From positions 1,488,001-1,552,000 of the forward strand of contig NZ_CP121197.1 in NCBI RefSeq assembly GCF_029625215.1: a DNA stretch of 64,000 nucleotides, written 5' to 3'. Source of the stretch: Aurantibacillus circumpalustris. Its GTDB lineage: Bacteria; Bacteroidota; Bacteroidia; B-17B0; Aurantibacillaceae. The notes beneath the pieces are model-generated. The model was not told the DNA's origin. It ran no database searches and saw nothing but the letters and a program-made list of their open reading frames with translations. A program made the position numbers and the translations under genes. Below, piece after piece: positions 52,993 through 62,496 of this stretch; the stretch's first letter is position 1, and every line of letters begins with the position of its first letter.

Positions 52993-54754
52993 AGAAGATA
53001 AAAATAAAAAATTGAATCTTGGCTTGATAAAAAGAATTATCGGTTACACAGCAAAGTATAAAACTTTATTTTTTGCTGCAATCGGTATGACTTTATTACT
53101 CTCATCTTTGGCAATTGTAAGACCCTTATTGATAAGCACCGCACTCGATGATTTTGTTATTAAAGAAAAAAGTATTGAAAAACTAAATTATATCTGCCTT
53201 TTAATTCTAGGATTTTTAATTCTGGAGTCTCTCCTTCAAGTAATAAATATTCGTATCACCAATTTACTGGGTCAAAATGTAGTACGTGATTTGCGTAATC
53301 AAGTTTATTCACATATTCTTCGTTTAAAGAATACATATTTTGATAACACACCGGTGGGAACACTTGTTACAAGAGCTGTTTCTGATATTGAAAGCATGAA
53401 CGACGTATTCTCTCAAGGCTTTATTGTTATTGCCGGTGATATCGTTATGCTAACAATTTTTATTTCGGCCATGTTTATTAAGAACTGGATTCTCGCTTTT
53501 TTAGCACTTAGCACCATTCCACTTTTATTCATTGCAACTGCTTTGTTTAAACGCGGTGTTAAAAAATCATTTACACAAGTTAGAAATGCAGTGTCTGCTT
53601 TAAATACATTTACACAAGAGCATATTACTGGGATGCGCTTAGTTCAATTGTTTAATCGTGAAGAAAAAGAGCTTTTAAAATTTAAAGTCATAAATCAGCA
53701 ACACCGAACGGCAAACATTAAATCTATTTTTTATTATTCTATTTTTTTTCCAGCAGTCGAAATTCTTTCTTCATTTTCAATCGCACTTATTATTTGGTTT
53801 GTGGGCGTAAAGGGTGGAATGTATGCTGTAAATCTTGGTGACATTACGTTTTTTGTGATGATGGTAAATATGTTGTTTCGTCCAATACGCATGTTGGCAG
53901 ATCGTTTGAATACTTTACAAATGGGAATTGTATCTGCAGAACGCGTTTTTAAAGTGTTGGATACCGATGAAAAAATTGATAATTCGGGCAGTATAGGTTT
54001 TAAAAATGTACAAAATTGTATCGAATTTAAAAATATTTGGTTTGCGTATAAAAACGATCATTTTGTTTTAAAAGATGTGTCATTTAAAATTGATGCGGGA
54101 CAAACGATTGCTTTAGTAGGATCAACCGGTGCCGGTAAATCAACAATCATTAATTTACTGAGTAGATTTTACGAATATTCAAAAGGTCAAATTTTAATTG
54201 ATGGTGTTGAAATAAGAGATCTAGATTTAGAATCCTTGCGTAAAAACACTGGCGTTGTGTTACAGGATGTTTATTTGTTTAACGATTCTATTCTAAATAA
54301 CATAACCTTAAATAATCCGGATATAAAATTTGAGGATGTTGTTCACGCAACAAAGGAGATAGGTTTGTACGATTACATTCTTTCACTTCCTCAAGGATTT
54401 AATTATCAGGTTCAGGAACGTGGTCAGAGTCTATCAGCTGGACAAAGACAACTCATTGCGTTTATTCGTGCATATGTTTATCAACCTGCAATTTTTATTT
54501 TAGATGAAGCCACTGCCACTATCGATACACAAACAGAAATTCTAATTCAACGAGCGGTAGAAAAAATATCGGCTGGAAGAACGTCAATTATTATCGCGCA
54601 CCGTCTATCTACAATAAAACATGTAAATAAAGTGCTCGTGTTTGATAAAGGAGAAATAATTGAAAACGGGTCGATACCTGAATTATTAAAAACTGAAAGT
54701 CGGTTTAAGAAATTGTACGAATTACAAAACAAAGAAGAAATTATAAGCTCCTAA
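52985..54754 (+). CDS. ABC exporter, fused membrane and ATPase domains
   Basis: The 589-residue half-transporter starts at GTG inside truA's last codons. Six membrane helices lie in residues 20-300. The nucleotide-binding domain has Walker A GSTGAGKST, Q-loop LQDVYLFNDS, signature LSAGQRQL, Walker B IFILDEATATID and H-loop IIAHRLSTIKH. It resembles lipid or multidrug exporters of the MsbA/SmdA type; the substrate is unknown. It probably works as a homodimer because no second half-transporter is adjacent. Confidence 0.92.
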   Translation: MSKEDKNKKLNLGLIKRIIGYTAKYKTLFFAAIGMTLLLSSLAIVRPLLISTALDDFVIKEKSIEKLNYICLLILGFLILESLLQVINIRITNLLGQNVVRDLRNQVYSHILRLKNTYFDNTPVGTLVTRAVSDIESMNDVFSQGFIVIAGDIVMLTIFISAMFIKNWILAFLALSTIPLLFIATALFKRGVKKSFTQVRNAVSALNTFTQEHITGMRLVQLFNREEKELLKFKVINQQHRTANIKSIFYYSIFFPAVEILSSFSIALIIWFVGVKGGMYAVNLGDITFFVMMVNMLFRPIRMLADRLNTLQMGIVSAERVFKVLDTDEKIDNSGSIGFKNVQNCIEFKNIWFAYKNDHFVLKDVSFKIDAGQTIALVGSTGAGKSTIINLLSRFYEYSKGQILIDGVEIRDLDLESLRKNTGVVLQDVYLFNDSILNNITLNNPDIKFEDVVHATKEIGLYDYILSLPQGFNYQVQERGQSLSAGQRQLIAFIRAYVYQPAIFILDEATATIDTQTEILIQRAVEKISAGRTSIIIAHRLSTIKHVNKVLVFDKGEIIENGSIPELLKTESRFKKLYELQNKEEIISS

Positions 54755-54778
54755 AGGAGGTTTATGAGATAAAAGAAT

Positions 54779-55447
54779 ATGCCAACTAAACTGGAAAAAT
54801 TTGCAGAGTTTGAAACCTTTAAAAATTGTTTCACGCTTTTTTTTGAAAACCTTTCGCAAGGCTTTAATTTAAAAGGAAAATGGAGAACAGACTATTTTAA
54901 AAATGATCATCCAATTATTTTAGAATTAGGTTGTGGAAAAGGAGAGTACACCATTGGATTGGCACAAAATAATCTGAATAAAAATTATATCGGAGTTGAT
55001 ATTAAGGGTAACAGAATTTGGACCGGAGCCAAACAAGCCATTGAAAACAAGTTGAATAATGTTGGGTTTATGAGAACACGCATTGATTTTATTGATTATT
55101 GTTTTGACGAAAATGAGGTGGACGAAATTTGGATAACCTTTCCTGATCCACAACCTCAAAGCACGCGCAAGCGCGCGCGGCTTACGCACCCTTTGTTTTT
55201 AAACCGTTACAAAAAATTATTGAAGAAGGATGGCACCGTGCATTTAAAAACCGATAGTACCAGTTTTTATGAGTATACATTAGAGGTCATCGAAGAGAAT
55301 AAGCTTCCATTAATTTGGCATACGAACAATCTCTATAAGAATTGTCCAGCTGACCGTCAAGAACTCATTGCAATTAAAACCTACTACGAAAAAATGTTTA
55401 CCGAAAAAGGTGAGGATATAAAGTACGTTTGTTTTAAATTGAATTAG
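54779..55447 (+). CDS. trmB: tRNA (guanine-N7-)-methyltransferase
   Basis: The 222-residue SAM methyltransferase forms m7G46 in tRNA. Motif I is LELGCGKGEYTIGLAQ near residue 50, then YIGVDIKGNRIWTGAKQA, and the family signature FPDPQPQSTRKRARLTHPLF near residue 121. The LKTDSTSFYEYTLEVIEEN and final CPADRQELIAIKTYYEKMF blocks complete it. It is 24 bp after the ABC exporter. A strong AAAGGAGG lies just upstream but precedes a two-codon ATGAGATAA, not the trmB ATG. Confidence 0.95.
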   Translation: MPTKLEKFAEFETFKNCFTLFFENLSQGFNLKGKWRTDYFKNDHPIILELGCGKGEYTIGLAQNNLNKNYIGVDIKGNRIWTGAKQAIENKLNNVGFMRTRIDFIDYCFDENEVDEIWITFPDPQPQSTRKRARLTHPLFLNRYKKLLKKDGTVHLKTDSTSFYEYTLEVIEENKLPLIWHTNNLYKNCPADRQELIAIKTYYEKMFTEKGEDIKYVCFKLN

Positions 55448-55743
55448 GCTTTGAAAAAGTAGAATTTTATTTTACTTTCAAGGCTAATCTTTAAACCCAG
55501 CAATATGAAGTTTTGGCTTTTGGACTTTGTATTAATTTGAGCCACGTCCAGCGAAATGCCTAAAGATTGGCTATGTACCTGTGATCTTGTAGTTGTAGCA
55601 TACGGCCACATCCGTTCAACCAAATCGATTTGAATACAAAACAGAGTCAGGCAGGAAGGGAATGCAATGCTTATGGCAAAGAAATTGCTGACAATGGCAT
55701 GCTTATTCGGGAAATCAATTGTAGTATAGATATCGAGTAGCAA
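55444..55743 (-). CDS. Doubtful small ORF in the trmB/ABC gap
   Basis: This 99-residue minus-strand ORF fills most of the 402-bp gap. Its last part (SQSLGISLDVAQIN, FILLGLKISLESKIKFYF) has an alternating strand pattern like the end of an outer-membrane barrel, but its start has no signal peptide and no family is recognised. It may be a decayed gene tail or chance. The plus strand of this interval shows no gene; the ABC gene promoter must lie within 55744-55849. Confidence 0.25.
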   Translation of the reverse strand: MLLDIYTTIDFPNKHAIVSNFFAISIAFPSCLTLFCIQIDLVERMWPYATTTRSQVHSQSLGISLDVAQINTKSKSQNFILLGLKISLESKIKFYFFKA

Positions 55744-55849
55744 TTTTTTATTCTCTCATGTACACGTGTGGTTGTTAGTTTGTTAATATGTGAACACTAT
55801 TATTCTAAAAAAATAATTCTTACTTTAAACGCATAGTAATTTCTATGTT

Positions 55850-57658
55850 ATGCAGAAGCAACCTTTGCTCGAGGTAAAAAATCTGGTCACACAATTTAAA
55901 ACGGAAACAGAGTTTGTAAAAGCTGTGAATGATGTTTCATTTACCTTATTTAAAGGTGAAACTATTGGTATTGTTGGCGAAAGTGGTTCTGGAAAATCGG
56001 TTACTTCTTTATCAATTATGCAATTGATTCCAAATCCTCCTGGAAAAATAACCGGTGGGAAAATAATTTATCATTGTAACGATGGTCAGAAAATAAATTT
56101 GGTGGAAACAAAAAAGGATGAGATGCGAAAATATCGGGGTAACGAAATTGCCATGATTTTTCAGGAACCAATGACGTCACTAAATCCTGTTATGAAATGT
56201 GGCGAACAAATTATGGAGGCCATTCTTTTGCATCAATCCCTTTCAAAAGAAGCGGCACGTGAAAAAACAATCGCTCTATTTAATGAAGTTCAATTGCCCA
56301 CTCCGGAGTTAATGTTTGAACGTTATCCGCATCAACTGTCTGGTGGACAAAAACAAAGAGTGATGATAGCAATGGCAATTAGTTGTGAACCAAAAATTTT
56401 AATCGCTGATGAACCCACTACTGCACTGGATGTAACTGTTCAAAAAACTATTCTGGAATTGCTGCAAAAGCTTCAGCACCAATATCAAATGGGTATTCTC
56501 TTTATTACCCATGATCTTGGTGTAATTGCTGAACTAGCAGATCATGTGGTTGTAATGTATAAAGGTAAAATTGTTGAACAAGGTCCCGTACTCGAATTAT
56601 TTTCAAATCCTCAACATCCTTACACTAAAAGTTTACTAGCATGCCGCCCACCTCTAGATTTTAGAGTAAAACGTTTACCTGTGGTGAGTGATTTTATGAA
56701 ACGCGGAGAAAATGGTGAGATTATCGCCATTGATAACAATGTGAGTGAAGCGTTAAAAAGTGCTACAATCACTAAAGACGAAAGAAAGGCAGATTTGAAA
56801 AAATTATATAGTGGAAAAAAACTTTTGGAACTCAAAAATGTAAAAACATGGTTTCCTTCTAAAAAAACCATTTTTGGAAAAGTATTAGATTATAGTAAAG
56901 CAGTGGATGATGTAACTTTTGATCTCTATCAGGGTGAAACATTAGGATTGGTAGGCGAAAGCGGATGCGGTAAAACAACTCTTGGTAGAACAATTTTAAA
57001 ATTGGCGGAAGCAGTAAGCGGTAGCATTTTATACAAAGGGAAAGAGGTGCTTAAAATGCCGGAAGTAGACTTTCGTCAATACCGCCGTAACATGCAAATT
57101 ATATTTCAGGATCCTTACTCATCTTTAAATCCAAGAATAACTATCGGTCAGGCTATTGAAGAGCCTATGAAAGTTCATCGAATTTTTAAAACCGCACGTG
57201 AAAGAAAAGAGAGAGTATTAGAATTGCTTAAAAAAGTAGGACTAGAGGAAAAACATTACAATCGTTATCCACACGAATTTAGCGGGGGGCAACGTCAACG
57301 TATATGCATTGCACGTGCCTTAGGACTTGATCCTGAATTTATTATTTGTGATGAAAGTGTTAGTGCTCTTGATGTGAGTGTGCAGGCTCAAGTATTGAAT
57401 TTATTGAATGAATTAAAACAAGAATTTAAGTTTACCTATATTTTCATTAGCCATGATTTAAGTGTAGTGAAATTTATGAGTGATCGTATGATCGTGATGC
57501 AAAAGGGAAAAATAGAAGAAATGGGCGATCCAGATGAAATTTATCTAAATCCTAAAAGCGATTACACGCGTAAGCTAATTGATTCTATTCCAAAAGGAAA
57601 TATTGAAAATATCATGGAAGCACTAAAGAGTAGAAAAAATCTAAACAATCTTATTTAA
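55850..57658 (+). CDS. ABC transporter ATPase with two fused NBDs (dipeptide/oligopeptide type)
   Basis: The 602-residue protein contains two nucleotide-binding domains in one chain, the DppD and DppF types. NBD1 has GESGSGKS, LSGGQKQR and LIADEPTTALD, with the peptide-transporter extension HPYTKSLLACRP. NBD2 has GESGCGKT, FSGGQRQR and IICDESVSALD. Walker motifs look intact in both. Permease and binding protein genes are absent from the neighbourhood, so the partner subunits must be encoded elsewhere. The DedA gene follows after 1 bp. Confidence 0.93.
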   Translation: MQKQPLLEVKNLVTQFKTETEFVKAVNDVSFTLFKGETIGIVGESGSGKSVTSLSIMQLIPNPPGKITGGKIIYHCNDGQKINLVETKKDEMRKYRGNEIAMIFQEPMTSLNPVMKCGEQIMEAILLHQSLSKEAAREKTIALFNEVQLPTPELMFERYPHQLSGGQKQRVMIAMAISCEPKILIADEPTTALDVTVQKTILELLQKLQHQYQMGILFITHDLGVIAELADHVVVMYKGKIVEQGPVLELFSNPQHPYTKSLLACRPPLDFRVKRLPVVSDFMKRGENGEIIAIDNNVSEALKSATITKDERKADLKKLYSGKKLLELKNVKTWFPSKKTIFGKVLDYSKAVDDVTFDLYQGETLGLVGESGCGKTTLGRTILKLAEAVSGSILYKGKEVLKMPEVDFRQYRRNMQIIFQDPYSSLNPRITIGQAIEEPMKVHRIFKTARERKERVLELLKKVGLEEKHYNRYPHEFSGGQRQRICIARALGLDPEFIICDESVSALDVSVQAQVLNLLNELKQEFKFTYIFISHDLSVVKFMSDRMIVMQKGKIEEMGDPDEIYLNPKSDYTRKLIDSIPKGNIENIMEALKSRKNLNNLI

Positions 57659-57659
57659 C

Positions 57660-58277
57660 ATGTGGGAATTTTTAAAGCAATTAACAGATCCTAATAGCAT
57701 CATCGAATACGGTGGACTATGGCTTTTGTTATTTGTGATTTTTGCTGAAACAGGTTTATTAGTTGGGTTTTTTCTTCCAGGGGATAATCTAATTTTACTA
57801 GCAGGAATTTTGTGCAAAGCTAAGCCCGATTCATTACATGTAGGTTACACCGAATTGGTTACTTTAATGACGAGTGCCGCCGTTCTTGGAAACGCAACAG
57901 GTTATTGGTTCGGCAGCAAAGTAGGAGAGAAACTGTATGCCAGGAAAGATGGAGTAATTTTTAAACAAAAACAAATTGAAATTACAAAAACGTATTACGA
58001 TAAGTATGGAGGAAACCTAACTTTGGTGATGGCTCGTTTTTTACCTATTGTGAGGACATTTGCCCCAATTATTGCCGGAGTAATTAAAATAGATTTTTTC
58101 AAATTTATGTTTTTTAATATTGTTGGCGCAATCGCTTGGATATTGAGTCTTACAGGAATAGGGTATTTTTTAGTGCAAATGTTCCCGCAAATTACTGATT
58201 ACATGGGGTACATTTTTATTGCACTTATCCTTCTCACTGCACTACCAATTTTGAGAATTGTCTTAAAAAAGAATTAA
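57660..58277 (+). CDS. DedA family membrane protein
   Basis: The 205-residue polytopic protein has the DedA signature: FAETGLLVGFFLPGDNLILLAG near residue 30, ATGYWFGSKVGEKLY near 80 and RFLPIVRTFAPIIAGVIKI near 120. Hydrophobic helices follow to the C-terminus. DedA proteins are envelope flippase-like transporters, some moving polyprenyl-phosphate or phospholipid. It starts 1 bp after the ABC ATPase stop and its stop overlaps the convergent TolC stop by 4 bp. Confidence 0.92.
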   Translation: MWEFLKQLTDPNSIIEYGGLWLLLFVIFAETGLLVGFFLPGDNLILLAGILCKAKPDSLHVGYTELVTLMTSAAVLGNATGYWFGSKVGEKLYARKDGVIFKQKQIEITKTYYDKYGGNLTLVMARFLPIVRTFAPIIAGVIKIDFFKFMFFNIVGAIAWILSLTGIGYFLVQMFPQITDYMGYIFIALILLTALPILRIVLKKN

Positions 58278-59686
58278 AATTCCAAAGGTTTTCCCTGATA
58301 ATAATCTAAGACTTTCAATTTAAAAACGTAATCGTATTTAGCCTGAAGTAGATTGCTTTCAGCAGCAAATAATCTGTTTTTAGAGGTGCTAAAATCTAAG
58401 GCGCTTATTACGCCTGCATTAAATTTTTGCTCGGCATATTTAAATGATTCTTCAGCAGCCTCAACACTGTATTTACTTGCGTTATATTTATCTAAGGCCG
58501 CTTTTGCGTTTGCATGCGCCTGAGCAATGCTCTTAAATAAATTTTGTTCGGTTAAATCTTTTGCAAATCGTGCGTTAAGTGCGTTTATTTTTGCATTCTT
58601 AATTGAAGTATGTGTTTGTAAACCATTGTACAAGGGAATATTTAAAGTAAATCCCAAACTTTTATTAACGTTATCATTAAATTGATTGGAAAAACTTTTT
58701 GGCTTGGTAATATAATCAAATTCGGGGGCGTAAACTCCTTCTCCTGAATTTGTATATCCAATGAGAGAACTCTTTCCTGTGGCTTGCACGCCGAGAATAT
58801 CTTTCGCTAAACCTGATGTACCAGTTCCCATGCTGGCATTAAAACTTAATGTGGGGCTAATTCTACCTTTAGTAGCCTTCAAATAACTTTCTGCGCTTAA
58901 AATACTGTATTCGTTACTTTTAATACTTGGTTGTGTTTTTAAACTTGTTTCGTAAATATTTTGCAGATTGTTTTCTAAAAGTTGCCCGTCCTCTAAACTA
59001 ATCTGTGGCCTTTCAATATTAAAATTTGTAACGCTATCAAGGTTCATCAATTGTTTGAGTGTAAGAAGTGAAATTTGATAGTTATTTTTAGCACTGGTTA
59101 CATTCACAAGTTCGTTAGCTAATTGTGCTTTAATGTCGTATTCAACACTTTTAGCAAGTGCCCCTGCGGTTACTAATTTGCTAGTACGTTCAAATTGTTC
59201 AACAGTAACTGAATATTGATTCTGAGAAATCTTCACAATCTCTTCAGAGAAAATAACGCCAATGTAGGCATTGGCAATACTCAAGGAAAGATCGTTTTGT
59301 TGTTGCTTTAATAGTTCAACACCACTCAGGTAGTTGTATTCATTTGATTTTATGTTGTTATACTGACTGAGCCCGCTCCATAGAACGACATTACTGCTTA
59401 TGTAAAAATTTTGTGAAAGTACCTGAGTGTTTGCAAAGGTGTTTGTGAATCTATCTATCGTTTGACCAAAATTATAAACGTGAGATGCACCGGCGTTCAA
59501 TGAAGGGAGGGCAGACCCTTTGCTTTGCTCGGTCGTGTTTTTGTTAACTTCGTTATTTAAAGCTCTTTGTTTTAATCCAATATTATGGTTAAGCGCATAT
59601 TTTATGCAGGTTTGTAAGTCCCATGCAGACTGCGATTTTCCTGATAAAATAGAAATTAGAAAAATGGTAAGAATTAAATTTTTCAT
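58274..59686 (-). CDS. TolC family outer-membrane efflux protein
   Basis: The 470-residue protein has signal peptide MKNLILTIFLISILSGKSQS and then WDLQTCIKYALNHNIGLKQR, the usual start of TolC-like proteins. Two homologous halves, each with long coiled-coil helices and barrel strands, follow. LNIPLYNGLQTHTSIKNAK lies near residue 350, and a second QKFNAGVISALDFSTSKNRL near residue 415. It would form the trimeric outer-membrane exit duct of a tripartite exporter. The inner-membrane pump and adaptor are not adjacent. It is the last gene of the minus-strand group that includes gmd, fcl and the lipid-carrier transferase. Confidence 0.93.
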   Translation of the reverse strand: MKNLILTIFLISILSGKSQSAWDLQTCIKYALNHNIGLKQRALNNEVNKNTTEQSKGSALPSLNAGASHVYNFGQTIDRFTNTFANTQVLSQNFYISSNVVLWSGLSQYNNIKSNEYNYLSGVELLKQQQNDLSLSIANAYIGVIFSEEIVKISQNQYSVTVEQFERTSKLVTAGALAKSVEYDIKAQLANELVNVTSAKNNYQISLLTLKQLMNLDSVTNFNIERPQISLEDGQLLENNLQNIYETSLKTQPSIKSNEYSILSAESYLKATKGRISPTLSFNASMGTGTSGLAKDILGVQATGKSSLIGYTNSGEGVYAPEFDYITKPKSFSNQFNDNVNKSLGFTLNIPLYNGLQTHTSIKNAKINALNARFAKDLTEQNLFKSIAQAHANAKAALDKYNASKYSVEAAEESFKYAEQKFNAGVISALDFSTSKNRLFAAESNLLQAKYDYVFKLKVLDYYQGKPLEF

Positions 59687-59788
59687 GAGTAAAATATGGC
59701 AATAAAAATAAATAAATTATTTATGCTATGAGCCTCAAAGCACAAATCTTACAGGAGCGGTAAATTTAAGGGGTATTCAGGTTATATT

Positions 59789-60901
59789 TTAGCTTTGCAA
59801 GGTTTCAGAAGTAAGCGTTTTCTTTTTTAATTTCTTTTTATTGATGTTTATTACGATCAAAAGAAAAACGGCACCCGTACCAACTACCGTTAACAGGCTA
59901 AGAGTAGGGGTATAGAAATAATAAGTAAGTAACGATGTACCAACCGTAATAACAGAAAACGAGTAGATGATTATGACTGTTTTTATATGGCTATAGTCGC
60001 AATCGATAAGCTTATGATGGAGGTGATTACGATCAGCATTAAAAGGCGACTGTCCTTTAACAGCCCGAATGATAAATACTCGCAAGGTATCTAATAAAGG
60101 ATATGCTAGTGCTGAAATAGCAAAAACTGGTTTGCTGATATGCACCCAAAAGCTATCTAACTCGCTAATTGGAAATTCAATCATTTTTATGGCCAACACA
60201 CAAATAAACATACCGATAACCAAAGAGCCTGAGTCGCCCATAAAGATTTTAGCGGGTGAAAAATTAAAAATTAAAAACCCTCCGAGTGCACCAGCGAGTG
60301 CAAAAGACAAAGTTGCATAACCAAATTCATTGGCAAATATAAACCAGGTGCCAAAGGCGCAACTGCTTAGAAAGCCAATTCCCGCTGCTAATCCGTCAAC
60401 GCCATCTATAAGATTAAAAGCATTGACAACAACAACATAAGTAAAAATGGATATGAAAACGCTTCCCCAATACGGCAAATCAGAAACACCAAAGATTCCA
60501 TGAAGCCCCGTAATTCTTATGTTACCCATAAGCACAAGAATTAATGCTACAATGATGTGAGCAAATAATTTTTTTACCGGCGCGGTTCCAATAATATCAT
60601 CTTTTACCCCAACAAAAAAGAGAATTAAGCTGGTAGCAATAATAAGTTTGAATTCGTTGATGGATGTAGAAATAACATCGTAGTAGGCTCCATCCTGAAT
60701 GTTGTACCATAAGGCGTAAGCAAACAGAGTTCCTGCGTAAATTATAATACCACCAATGGTTGGAACAGAACGTTTATGAATTTTACGCTCCTCACTAGGC
60801 GTATCAATCAAACGCTTTAAAACGGCCACTTTAATGAGTGCCGGGGTAGAGTAGAGGACTACAATAAAAGAGGTTAGAAAAACGAGTATTAATGCTGCCA
60901 T
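59789..60901 (-). CDS. Undecaprenyl-phosphate sugar-phosphate transferase (WecA/MraY family)
   Basis: The 370-residue integral membrane enzyme has about ten membrane helices. Family motifs are PTIGGIIIYAG near residue 49, NAFNLIDGVDGLAAGI near residue 160, FMGDSGSLVIGM near 220 and NADRNHLHHKLID near 285. These are Mg/UDP-binding motifs of WecA-type enzymes that load a sugar phosphate on the lipid carrier. The HxHH form favours WecA over MraY. The start codon directly follows the RemB/Wzi-like stop with no gap, so the two are translationally linked. Confidence 0.93.
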   Translation of the reverse strand: MAALILVFLTSFIVVLYSTPALIKVAVLKRLIDTPSEERKIHKRSVPTIGGIIIYAGTLFAYALWYNIQDGAYYDVISTSINEFKLIIATSLILFFVGVKDDIIGTAPVKKLFAHIIVALILVLMGNIRITGLHGIFGVSDLPYWGSVFISIFTYVVVVNAFNLIDGVDGLAAGIGFLSSCAFGTWFIFANEFGYATLSFALAGALGGFLIFNFSPAKIFMGDSGSLVIGMFICVLAIKMIEFPISELDSFWVHISKPVFAISALAYPLLDTLRVFIIRAVKGQSPFNADRNHLHHKLIDCDYSHIKTVIIIYSFSVITVGTSLLTYYFYTPTLSLLTVVGTGAVFLLIVININKKKLKKKTLTSETLQS

Positions 60902-62467
60902 TTAGAAATCGTAATACAAGTTATATAAGCTGGTTTTAAAACCTAAATAGATATAATTTACCTGATTGTTCAACGGGTTAAAGATAGGATTTTTTTGAGT
61001 GCGATAGAGTATTCCTAAACAGATGTTTAAATTGTAGGAAGGATTAATCAAATAGCCCACTTTAGCATTAATCATACTCACATAATTTGTATTGGTGCCA
61101 GAAATAGTATTTTGTGGAATATCCTGATAGTTGTAGCGAAGGTTAACAAAAAAACGCCGCACTTTATAATCTGCAATTAAAACAAATTCTTCGCCGTAAC
61201 CTGGCGTATAAGCTAAGTTCTGATTGTAGTGAGAATAAGACTGGTCGCTCGTGTTCACACTACTTGAATAACTACCTCGTTTTACATTATTGTATTCAAA
61301 TTGCAGAAACAAGTTTTTAAGTCCAAATGCGTCAAAGTAATTAAGCCCTGCTTGCCAGCCCCACGCTGCTGACGTGGAATCCGATTTCGTTTTATCGAGC
61401 ATTAATTGACTATACACATTTACCTTATTGCCGATTTTTAGTTTTGCATCCAAACCTGTAATAATATTATTCTTGTTGTCTAATCCGTATGACATAAGAT
61501 TAGTATAAATTATCGGGTTAAAATACTGCCAATCTATGTGCTGCTTATTTCGCGAGTCACCAGCTTGCCAAACCATTCCTTGAAAAAAGCCTATGTTGAA
61601 AGAACGACTAAAATTAATACTCAGGTATTGAAAGGAGGCTGCTTTCTTTTGAAACAAACGTTCGGTGTTAGGGTTCACAATCGTTGAAGCCGAAACTAAA
61701 TTCATTAAAACTGCATAAATATTAGTGTACTGCACTTTTCCTTTGAACCACTGTTGTGTGAAGCGTGTATAAGGATAGTTTAAAGTATTATCGCTAAGTA
61801 ATAAAGAACGGTATCCATTACCTATTTTTTGTTTGCCATGACCTACTTGTATGTTCAAATTTTTGAGAGCTTGAACAGAAACAAATCCCGACGAAAAGGC
61901 ATAATCATAACCCGTAGTTTTAAATTGTTTCCAACGACCTTGGCCAGGAATTACCGAACTGGTATTCGCATAATCAGAAAGGTAACTTGGTAAGAACGAT
62001 TGATTTTCAACTACCATGGTTTCAAAATATACATTGTCACCAACATAGCCGCTTCCAATCAATCCTCTCGTATTGCAATAAAGTCTCCCAGAAGGATTGT
62101 TCGAAAAATCTTTCCCTACTTCTAAATTTAATACCGGATCGAGGCGTAATTTAAATTTTTCTGTTTTTGGTTCTACTCTTATGAAATGTTTATAAAAAAC
62201 CAAATCAATTGCTGGATCATCTTTAATGAATTTAAATAAACGATGTGTGTCTACAACCTGAACATACTTAGAAGAAAAAAAGTGCACATAGGGTTTTATT
62301 CCACCATGAATAGCACTGTCTTTGGCTGCAAGTTGTTTTTCTGTAAGAACTGAAAAGGAATTGTCGCTTGGAAAATTGTAAAACTGAGCAGATATTTCAA
62401 ATGAAAAAACACAGGAGAAGAAAATACATAATCCAAAAGTATAATTATGTATTTTTTTACAATGCAT
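60902..62467 (-). CDS. RemB/Wzi-like outer-membrane beta-barrel protein
   Basis: The 521-residue exported barrel has a signal peptide (FGLCIFFSCVFSFEISAQ). Strands are dense in aromatic residues (SFNIGFFQGMVWQAGDS, WQYFNPIIYTNLMSYGLDNK, NVYSQLMLDKTKSDS), ending in a terminal Phe (YLGFKTSLYNLYYDF). This resembles the capsule-assembly Wzi barrel and the gliding-related RemB proteins of Bacteroidota. A role in retaining surface polysaccharide is inferred from family and from its place between fcl and the lipid-carrier transferase. Confidence 0.78.
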   Translation of the reverse strand: MHCKKIHNYTFGLCIFFSCVFSFEISAQFYNFPSDNSFSVLTEKQLAAKDSAIHGGIKPYVHFFSSKYVQVVDTHRLFKFIKDDPAIDLVFYKHFIRVEPKTEKFKLRLDPVLNLEVGKDFSNNPSGRLYCNTRGLIGSGYVGDNVYFETMVVENQSFLPSYLSDYANTSSVIPGQGRWKQFKTTGYDYAFSSGFVSVQALKNLNIQVGHGKQKIGNGYRSLLLSDNTLNYPYTRFTQQWFKGKVQYTNIYAVLMNLVSASTIVNPNTERLFQKKAASFQYLSINFSRSFNIGFFQGMVWQAGDSRNKQHIDWQYFNPIIYTNLMSYGLDNKNNIITGLDAKLKIGNKVNVYSQLMLDKTKSDSTSAAWGWQAGLNYFDAFGLKNLFLQFEYNNVKRGSYSSSVNTSDQSYSHYNQNLAYTPGYGEEFVLIADYKVRRFFVNLRYNYQDIPQNTISGTNTNYVSMINAKVGYLINPSYNLNICLGILYRTQKNPIFNPLNNQVNYIYLGFKTSLYNLYYDF

Positions 62468-62496
62468 TTGTTTTGAATCTCAATGGTAGGATATTC

